This document shows positions 5,647 to 10,848 of a stretch of DNA of 10,848 nucleotides, piece by piece (within the stretch, counting starts at the first letter, position 1; each line of letters opens with the position of its first letter). The notes below the pieces were generated by a model that was given only the letters and a program-made list of their open reading frames with translations, did no database searches and was not told where the DNA came from. The DNA is from Planctomycetota bacterium (GTDB taxonomy: Bacteria > Planctomycetota > Phycisphaerae > WQYP01), in assembly GCA_021826605.1 (NCBI GenBank), contig JAKAZF010000039.1, forward strand, positions 1 through 10,848, given 5' to 3'. Both the position numbers and the translations under genes were made by a program.

Positions 5647-6994
5647 CGTGGCAGGTTCTTGCGATATCTTCGCTGCTGGCTCCCATGGCCATGGCCATGA
5701 CCGCTTCGGAAATTAAACTTGATGCCTGCGGGCCGAGGATATGCACGCCCAGTACGCGATCGGAGTAGTCATCGGCGAGAATTTTTACCATGCCGTGCGC
5801 TTCATCCATACATAACGCGCGGGCATTGGCGGTGAAGCGGAATTTTCCAATGCGGAATTTCACGCCCTGGGCGGTCAATTCCTCCTGGGTTTTTCCCACC
5901 CATGCCAATTCCGGGGCGGTATACACCACCAGCGGAATGGTGTCGTAATTCACGTGCCCCGCCTTGCCTGCCATTAACTCTACGGCAGCGACGCCTTCTT
6001 CCTCAGCCTTATGGGCCAGCATCGGCCCGGCGACCACATCACCGATGGCAAAAATATCTGCGGCGCTGGTCTGAAATGAATGGTTAATGGTGATTCGTCC
6101 GCGGGAATCCGTCTGCACGCCTGCCGCCGACAGATTCAAGTCCTGCGTATACGCCCTGCGCCCCACCGCGACCAGCACGACATCCGCGGGCAATTCGGTT
6201 TCCGCAGCCCCCGGCTTGGCATCTTTGCTGACAAAGCGCACTTTCAGACCGGATTTATCCTCTTTTATTCCGGTGGCCATAGAAGCAAAATGAAACGTGA
6301 TCCCCTGCTCGCGCAGAAGCTTTTCCATCAGCTTGCTCATCTCCTCATCCGCCCCCGGCAGCGTGGTGTGGTAAATTTCCAGAACCGTCACCTTGGCACC
6401 CAGGCGGCTCCAGACGGATGACAATTCCAATCCGATGGCTCCTGCCCCGATCACCACCATTTTTTCCGGCACCCGGTCCAGCGCAATGGCGTGATCCGAA
6501 TGAATAATTTTTTTGCCGTCAAATTTCAGGTTCGGCAGTTCAATGGGTGCCGAACCCGTCGCGATGAGAAATTTTTCAGCGGTAATGGATTTCTCACCCG
6601 AGGTGGATGTCACCTTTATGGTTTTGGCACCGGTAAAGGCTGCGGTACCGGTGATACGTTCAATTTTATTTTTCTTAAACAACCCGGCAATGCCGGTGGC
6701 CAGGGTATCAACCACTTTGTCCTTACGGGCCATGAGCACGGGTAAATCCATGGCCACATTTTGACAGGTAATACCGATGCGGCTGAAGCGGTCGCGCGCG
6801 GTAACAAATTTCTCTGTCGTCTCCAGCAGTGTTTTGCTGGGAATGCACCCCACGCGCAGACATGTTCCCCCGAGCTTCGGCTCCTTTTCCACGCATGCCA
6901 CTTTCATGCCCAGCTGCGCAGCACGGATGGCCGCAGTATATCCGCCGGGGCCGGAGCCAATGACTACCAGATCATAATCCGAAGTTTTCGCCAT
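5576..6994 (-). CDS. lpd: Dihydrolipoamide dehydrogenase (E3)
   Basis: This FAD flavoprotein reoxidises dihydrolipoyl groups with NAD+ in pyruvate and 2-oxo-acid dehydrogenase complexes and in glycine cleavage; it is cytosolic and homodimeric. The 472 residues from ATG 6994 are normal family length. Seen in order: the FAD-binding VIGSGPGGYTAAIRAAQLG, the redox disulfide GGTCLRVGCIPSK, the NAD-binding VIGAGAIGLELSSVW, FAIGDVV with MLAHKAEEEG, and the C-terminal HAHPSLPEA with the His-Glu dyad. ATG 6994 is preferred over GTG 7009 because AAGGA (7002-7006) lies 7 nt upstream. No E1/E2 genes are adjacent, so it probably serves several complexes. It ends 22 bp from the convergent DUF3494 gene, and its last 71 bp are duplicated at 4442-4512. 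Confidence 0.97.
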   Translation of the reverse strand: MAKTSDYDLVVIGSGPGGYTAAIRAAQLGMKVACVEKEPKLGGTCLRVGCIPSKTLLETTEKFVTARDRFSRIGITCQNVAMDLPVLMARKDKVVDTLATGIAGLFKKNKIERITGTAAFTGAKTIKVTSTSGEKSITAEKFLIATGSAPIELPNLKFDGKKIIHSDHAIALDRVPEKMVVIGAGAIGLELSSVWSRLGAKVTVLEIYHTTLPGADEEMSKLMEKLLREQGITFHFASMATGIKEDKSGLKVRFVSKDAKPGAAETELPADVVLVAVGRRAYTQDLNLSAAGVQTDSRGRITINHSFQTSAADIFAIGDVVAGPMLAHKAEEEGVAAVELMAGKAGHVNYDTIPLVVYTAPELAWVGKTQEELTAQGVKFRIGKFRFTANARALCMDEAHGMVKILADDYSDRVLGVHILGPQASSLISEAVMAMAMGASSEDIARTCHAHPSLPEAIREAALAVDGRTINS

Positions 6995-7302
6995 ACTATT
7001 TTCCTTCACATTCAGTCAGCCAATCGCGACGATCGCCAAGGCTGAAGCGTCCGTAAATCAGGTGCTGGTTTTCCGTGATGTTTCATATCACAGAGCCTCG
7101 CCGCACCGTCGCAAGGAGTTTTTCACTATATTCCTGCGCCCCGCCACTGGCAACCAGCCGCGCCTGCCGAGCGTGAATTTTTGCAGCGCATTTATCAAGC
7201 ATGGCGTGAAGTGGAAATATTGCCACGCCGGCAGGAGGCGGTTATCCTTGCCTGCCCGCAGCGTTACGGGACGTGAATTCGCATTGATCGGAACATGAAT
7301 TA
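6995..7302. other. Intergenic region between divergent lpd and glycosyltransferase genes
   Basis: It holds the lpd promoter and leader. No convincing plus-strand promoter is seen for the glycosyltransferase gene. A start-less plus frame at 7079-7276 has protein-like composition (EREFLQRIYQAWREVEIL, ending CPQRYGT) and may be a gene remnant, but open frames occur by chance in GC-rich DNA and it runs through the lpd promoter. Confidence 0.4.
7125..7153 (-). promoter_or_regulatory. Promoter of lpd
   Basis: On the minus strand: TTGCCA (7153-7148), a 17-bp spacer, and TATAGT (7130-7125), each 5 of 6 to the housekeeping consensus with ideal spacing. Transcription would start near 7118, giving a leader of about 124 nt before ATG 6994. 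Confidence 0.55.
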
Positions 7303-8682
7303 ATGAATGATCGTGATTTGGCTCTGGCAAAAGACCGGGCACAAAAGCTTTGGACTGCAATCATTGCATGGGGCATTGTGGCTGTCGCGTCGGTGGTTAT
7401 TGCCATTCAAGCCTGGCATCGGCAGACGAAGGACTTGGCGCTGCCGCATCCAGGGGATATTAATGACTTCAACCGCTGGCTGCGGATGCTGCCGGAATTT
7501 TTACACCAGCACGCCGCCATTTCCGGCACGTCCTGGCCCATGCCGCCGTTTACTTTCGTTCTACTGGCACCGCTGTCATGGTTGTCCTACCCGGCGGCAC
7601 AATTCACATGGGTATTGTGTAAACCGGTGATGCTGGCGATTATTTTCTATTCCGGAATGGCCATCATACGGCGCTGCGGCGGGAAAATTAATCCGTTGCC
7701 CATGGCGTTGATTCTGCTGGTCTGGCTGTGGCCCGTCATAGGCGATATGCAAGAAGGGCAGATGAATCTGCTGATGCTTACGCCTCTGGCGGCGGGATTG
7801 TTTCTTATTCAGATTGAGGAATTCTGGAGCGATGTGGCCGGCGGAATGCTTATTGCCATGGCAGTGGCCATTAAAGTTACACCGCTGATTTTTCTAGTGT
7901 ATTTGCTATGGCGCAAACGCTGGACACCGGCTCTGGCGATGCTGGGCGGCATCGTATTCTGGCTTTTTGTGCCTCTGGCAATCTGTTTTGGCCTGCATCA
8001 AGCCATTCGCTGGAATCAGCAATACGTTCATGCCATGATTGCGCCCTACCTGGTCAAGGGCGCGGTGGCGATTACCTCCGGGGAGTCCTTGCCCAGCTTC
8101 TTGATTCGCCTGCTGGCCCATCGCAGTGCTTTTATCACCTATCACCATGGTGAGGCGAAAAAATATTATGTCAATGTGCTGAATTTGTCCGTTTCCGCTG
8201 CGCAATGGATTGTCCGGATTGTATTGGTGGGCATTGGCGCAGGTGGTCTGGTGTGGATGCGGCGCACGCTGCCCACGTTGAAATGCCGACGGTATATATT
8301 TGAAATTGGCGCGGTGGCGGCTTTTTTACTCTGGGCGGAGGCGTGGGGCTGGGTGCCGCATTATGTCACGCTCATTTTCACACTCCTGGCCGCCGGGTTG
8401 ATCGCCAGTGATGAGCAGGCGGCACCGGCCACGCGACGGCGCATGACGCTGCTTTTGATCGTGGCCGTAGTTCTTATGATGCTGACATCAGATCTTGTAA
8501 AAATCTTCGGCCCCCATGCCTCCAATTACAGCCGCACGTATGATCCGGTTCTGTTTACCGGAATCATCCTGGTATTGGGGATCATGACGGCGGGCTACTC
8601 GTGGCCGGTTGCGACAGCCGAAGCAGCACCAGCGGATGGGTCCGGGCAAGCAACGCTGTCCCCACGCCATCAAAACTTGTAA
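7303..8682 (+). CDS. GT87/DUF2029-like polyprenyl-sugar glycosyltransferase, integral membrane
   Basis: This is a polytopic GT-C fold enzyme related to family GT87 (DUF2029, mannosyltransferases such as PimE), predicted to transfer a sugar from a polyprenyl-phosphate donor on the outer face of the inner membrane. The 459 residues contain about ten hydrophobic helices. Visible family marks are an acidic loop after the first helix (HPGDINDFNRW), WPMPPFTFVLLAPLSWLS in the position of the usual YPP motif, GQMNLLMLTPLAAGLFL, AVAIKVTPLIFLVYLLWRKRW, and GESLPSFLIRLL where many members have NQSL. ATG 7303 is the only reasonable start, since this frame opens only at 7288. A weak CGGAA lies 9 nt upstream, and a two-codon ATG-AAT-TAA overlaps the start. 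Its 3' end overlaps the convergent DUF481 gene by 13 bp. Acceptor and sugar are unknown. Confidence 0.85.
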   Translation: MNDRDLALAKDRAQKLWTAIIAWGIVAVASVVIAIQAWHRQTKDLALPHPGDINDFNRWLRMLPEFLHQHAAISGTSWPMPPFTFVLLAPLSWLSYPAAQFTWVLCKPVMLAIIFYSGMAIIRRCGGKINPLPMALILLVWLWPVIGDMQEGQMNLLMLTPLAAGLFLIQIEEFWSDVAGGMLIAMAVAIKVTPLIFLVYLLWRKRWTPALAMLGGIVFWLFVPLAICFGLHQAIRWNQQYVHAMIAPYLVKGAVAITSGESLPSFLIRLLAHRSAFITYHHGEAKKYYVNVLNLSVSAAQWIVRIVLVGIGAGGLVWMRRTLPTLKCRRYIFEIGAVAAFLLWAEAWGWVPHYVTLIFTLLAAGLIASDEQAAPATRRRMTLLLIVAVVLMMLTSDLVKIFGPHASNYSRTYDPVLFTGIILVLGIMTAGYSWPVATAEAAPADGSGQATLSPRHQNL

Positions 8683-9722
8683 AACATGGAGCCAATAATC
8701 AGCGTATCATTGCGTTTGCGTCCCAGTTCACCGGCGGTGTTGTCGTAATTATCGGTGAAGCTGGCACGCAAGCCGAAACCGCGCGCTACTTCCGGCAAAT
8801 CGAAACTGATAGCGCTGGTGGCGCTGGCCTGATAGTTATACGCGTTTTCCATCGACGTAATATACTGCATGGTCTGGGTAAATTGCGTGCGATTATCAAT
8901 CTGGTAGCGGAAGTGCAAGCCGGCCGTGGCGTTGATATAGCTTACAGTCTGGCCATGGAAATACCGCTCGTATGTATAACCAGGGCCGCCGCGGACATCG
9001 AGTTCCACTTTTTTGTTGTCAAAAATATAATAACCGGGACCAATCGAGTTATTGGAGCGAATGGAAATACCCAGGATCGCATCATAACGGTTGCTGTTTT
9101 CCGCAAATAGAAACAGCTTTTTAGCCCACTTGGGTTTGAATTCATCCAAGGCTCTTCGCCAGATTTCATCGGTCTGGAAAAATCCCAGCGACTGAACGTC
9201 ATTGGTCATACCGTAGCCGCCGGTAAGACTGATATTTACTTCGTCGGGTTTGAAATGATAATGTAAATTCAAGGCCCCGGTAAATTGTGTGCTGTTGGAA
9301 TTTCCGGCGGCATCTAAAGCGCCAAGATCAAGTTCATTTTCCCAGTTGGGACCAAACCATGAGACCGGCTCGGGAGCTTTGGCCGGCGGTTTGGGCATCG
9401 GCGGTACGGGCATGTTCACCGGTGTTACGGTCCATCCGGAGCCGCTGGGTGCCGGGGCCAGTGTCGCCATGTGAGCCGGGGCTTTGGCGGGTGCCAGCAC
9501 CACGGGAGTATTACTGGATAATGTTTTGATATCCGCAATGGGAATGGAAAGTACACCGGCATACATGGTTTTAACTATTACATGCGCTGCTCCAACGCGT
9601 GTGATTGCGCCGGTGATATGGTCACCATTTTTTAAGATAACGGTTCCGGCACGCACCCCCGCGAAGGCTGCAAAAGTCGCCGCCAGTGCCAGACCGGTAA
9701 CCAATCGCCGTAGATTTACCAT
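8670..9722 (-). CDS. DUF481 outer-membrane beta-barrel protein
   Basis: A 350-residue exported protein. Residues 1-25 are a clean signal peptide (RR, then LALAATFAAFAGVRA) cleaved after A25. Next is a small beta domain (GTVILKNGDHITGAI ... MYAGVLSIPIADIKTL), which in related proteins precedes the barrel. An alanine/proline linker follows (about 75-118, with VPPMPKPPAKAPEP), then the DUF481 barrel (about 120-350; ENELDLGALDAAGNSNST, many alternating aromatic strands). The last residues FYKF end in Phe, the outer-membrane assembly signal. DUF481 proteins (YdiY-like, sometimes called salt-inducible) have no settled function. The start is ATG 9722 with GGAG (9734-9731) 8 nt upstream. Confidence 0.88.
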   Translation of the reverse strand: MVNLRRLVTGLALAATFAAFAGVRAGTVILKNGDHITGAITRVGAAHVIVKTMYAGVLSIPIADIKTLSSNTPVVLAPAKAPAHMATLAPAPSGSGWTVTPVNMPVPPMPKPPAKAPEPVSWFGPNWENELDLGALDAAGNSNSTQFTGALNLHYHFKPDEVNISLTGGYGMTNDVQSLGFFQTDEIWRRALDEFKPKWAKKLFLFAENSNRYDAILGISIRSNNSIGPGYYIFDNKKVELDVRGGPGYTYERYFHGQTVSYINATAGLHFRYQIDNRTQFTQTMQYITSMENAYNYQASATSAISFDLPEVARGFGLRASFTDNYDNTAGELGRKRNDTLIIGSMFYKF

Positions 9723-9769
9723 ACTATGAACTCCATAAACCGCCAGTGCATTAAAAGGCTGTGGACGGA

Positions 9770-9805
9770 AAGGTAAACACTGTATTGATCAATGTCAACT
9801 GTCAA
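9770..9805 (-). promoter_or_regulatory. Putative promoter of the DUF481 gene with tandem TTGACA
   Basis: On the minus strand, TTGACA occurs twice in tandem (9805-9800 and 9798-9793), separated by one base, followed by the palindrome ATTGATCAAT (9793-9784). Matching -10 hexamers are weak (TACCTT at 9775-9770 with 17-bp spacing from the inner copy; TACAGT at 9784-9779 with 15-bp spacing from the outer). The palindrome inside the spacer could be an operator. Confidence 0.4.
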
Positions 9806-9856
9806 ACGCCACGCCCAGTTAAGCAAGCCTGTGTGTAAACGCAGATGGAAGAGCAC

Positions 9857-9887
9857 TTGCCCCAAATTGCGGTAAGCGCTGTAGAAT
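9857..9887 (+). promoter_or_regulatory. Weak promoter of the rmlD-like gene
   Basis: TAGAAT at 9882-9887 is 5 of 6 to the -10 consensus; TTGCCC at 9857-9862 is the nearest -35 with a long 19-bp spacer. The position, 26 bp before ATG 9914, argues that the upstream in-frame ATG at 9845 is not the translation start. Confidence 0.35.
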
Positions 9888-9913
9888 CATTCCATTACTC
9901 AGGGAGTCGCAGC

Positions 9914-10798
9914 ATGAAAATTATGGTCATTGGAAGTTCAGGGCAACTGGGCGCGGATATTGTAGAAGCGTTGCCGCGGGCAGGTTTTCAGGCATTGCCC
10001 GTGACCGGACGACAGGAACTCGATATTACGAACACCGTCGCTTTCGCGAGTTTTCTGGATCAGCAGCGGCCTGATGCGGTTATTAACACCGCCGCCTTTC
10101 ACAACGTGGATCTTTGCGAACGTGAATTCGATAGCGCTTATCGGGTCAATACCATCGCGGTGCGCGGGCTGGCGGTGGAATGTCAGAAGCGGGGCATCCT
10201 GCTTTTTCAAATCGGCACCGATTACGTCATGGACGGGCCTGTGGATTCCAAGCCGCTGCCGGAAACCGCGCCGGTTCATCCCAAAAGTATTTACGCCCTG
10301 ACACGCTTCGGCGGTGATTGCATGACGCTTACCCACGCGCCTGCGGTGGGATATGTGGTGCGAACCTGCGGCCTCTTTGGAATGGCCGGCTGCAAACTCA
10401 AGGGCGGTCTGAATTTTGTGGACACGATGATTACCGTCGCCCGCGCCGGAAAGCCGATGCGCGTGGTGGCGGATCAAATCGTGGCACCCACGCCCACCGA
10501 TGAACTGGCTCAACAATTAATTCTTATGATTCAACGCCGGCCCGGGCCGGGACTGTACCATGCCGTTTCCCATGGGCAGTGCTCATGGCATGAATTCGCG
10601 TGCGCGGCCTTGACCCTGGCCGGGATTGATCATCCCATTGCGCCGGTAAGCAGCGGTGAATTTGCCGCTCCCGCGCATCGCCCGGGCTACTCGGTGCTGG
10701 ATAACGCCGTTCTGCGTCATGCCGGCATAGATATCATGACGGATTGGCGCACAGGGTTGCAACGCTACATTGGCAAAAAATATCCCCCGAACCGATAA
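9914..10798 (+). CDS. rmlD: dTDP-4-dehydrorhamnose reductase-like SDR
   Basis: This extended short-chain dehydrogenase resembles RmlD, the last enzyme of dTDP-L-rhamnose synthesis, which reduces dTDP-4-keto-rhamnose with NAD(P)H in the cytosol. The 294 residues show the nucleotide-binding GSSGQLG (7-13), DITN, INTAAFHNVDLCE, GTDYVMDG (101-108; Thr102 of the catalytic triad), SIYALTR (Tyr127), DQIVAPTPTDELA, and RPGYSVLDN near the end. In the Y-x-x-x-K motif the lysine is Arg131, which is unusual and may alter cofactor handling or indicate a different substrate. The start is ATG 9914, with AGGGAG (9901-9906) 7 nt upstream, rather than the in-frame ATG 9845. No rmlA, B or C gene is adjacent in the window. 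RmlD-like is firm; the exact substrate is not. Confidence 0.85.
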   Translation: MKIMVIGSSGQLGADIVEALPRAGFQALPVTGRQELDITNTVAFASFLDQQRPDAVINTAAFHNVDLCEREFDSAYRVNTIAVRGLAVECQKRGILLFQIGTDYVMDGPVDSKPLPETAPVHPKSIYALTRFGGDCMTLTHAPAVGYVVRTCGLFGMAGCKLKGGLNFVDTMITVARAGKPMRVVADQIVAPTPTDELAQQLILMIQRRPGPGLYHAVSHGQCSWHEFACAALTLAGIDHPIAPVSSGEFAAPAHRPGYSVLDNAVLRHAGIDIMTDWRTGLQRYIGKKYPPNR

Positions 10799-10848
10799 TC
10801 GCAGGATTGAAGAACGGCCATGACCGCACTGTTTTGAAATGCAAGCGC

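Larger units (their letters stand above)
9723..9913. other. Divergent promoter region
   Basis: The 191 bp between the DUF481 gene (minus) and the rmlD-like gene (plus) hold the two opposing promoters listed separately; no gene is seen. Confidence 0.5.

Noticed and set aside
6996..7083. Minus-strand frame encoding HLIYGRFSLGDRRDWLTECEGK, ending at TAG just before lpd ATG 6994
   Set aside because: It looks protein-like, but it is only 28 codons between two stops, has no start codon, and lies downstream of the lpd promoter in the leader; it is more likely chance.
1..10848. CRISPR arrays, tRNA or rRNA genes
   Set aside because: No regularly spaced repeats and no tRNA- or rRNA-like sequence were seen on either strand.

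Overview
The window looks like chromosome from a Gram-negative (diderm) bacterium of moderately high GC. The evidence for a diderm is a YidC with the large periplasmic domain and a DUF481 outer-membrane barrel ending in phenylalanine. TGA is read as stop. Gene style (metallophosphoesterase beside yidC, GT87-type membrane glycosyltransferase, DUF481 protein with an alanine/proline linker) reminds me of Planctomycetota, but nothing here proves a phylum.

Layout, left to right. Positions 1-2670 are housekeeping: the 3' part of a metallophosphoesterase gene, then yidC, both on +. After a 349-bp spacer with one strong hairpin comes a tightly coupled + strand pair (3020-4391). Its first gene is a 358-residue protein of unrecognised type with an OB-like middle and a HicB-like C-terminal segment. 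The second is a 100-residue protein that reads as a divergent HicA toxin. The genes overlap by 8 nt. This is the best candidate for an undescribed system, probably toxin-antitoxin-like.

Positions 4442-5646 are an unusual locus. The last ~71 bp of the dihydrolipoamide dehydrogenase gene (lpd, minus strand, 5576-6994) are present a second time, diverged by 7 bases, at 4442-4512. The two copies bracket about 1.06 kb holding a REP-like GGTACC hairpin, a good extended -10 promoter, two dyads, and a DUF3494 (ice-binding-like) secreted-protein gene. That gene's frame is broken at a run of 11 C. It looks like an accessory cassette inserted at the 3' end of lpd; no recombinase gene is visible within it.

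Positions 6995-10848 return to chromosomal genes: the lpd promoter region, a GT87/DUF2029-like glycosyltransferase (+), a convergent DUF481 outer-membrane protein (-) overlapping it by 13 bp, a divergent promoter region, and an RmlD-like dTDP-4-dehydrorhamnose reductase (+) in which the usual catalytic lysine is arginine. YidC, the glycosyltransferase, the barrel protein and the sugar reductase all point to envelope biogenesis. Only the HicBA-like pair and possibly mpe-yidC look operonic.
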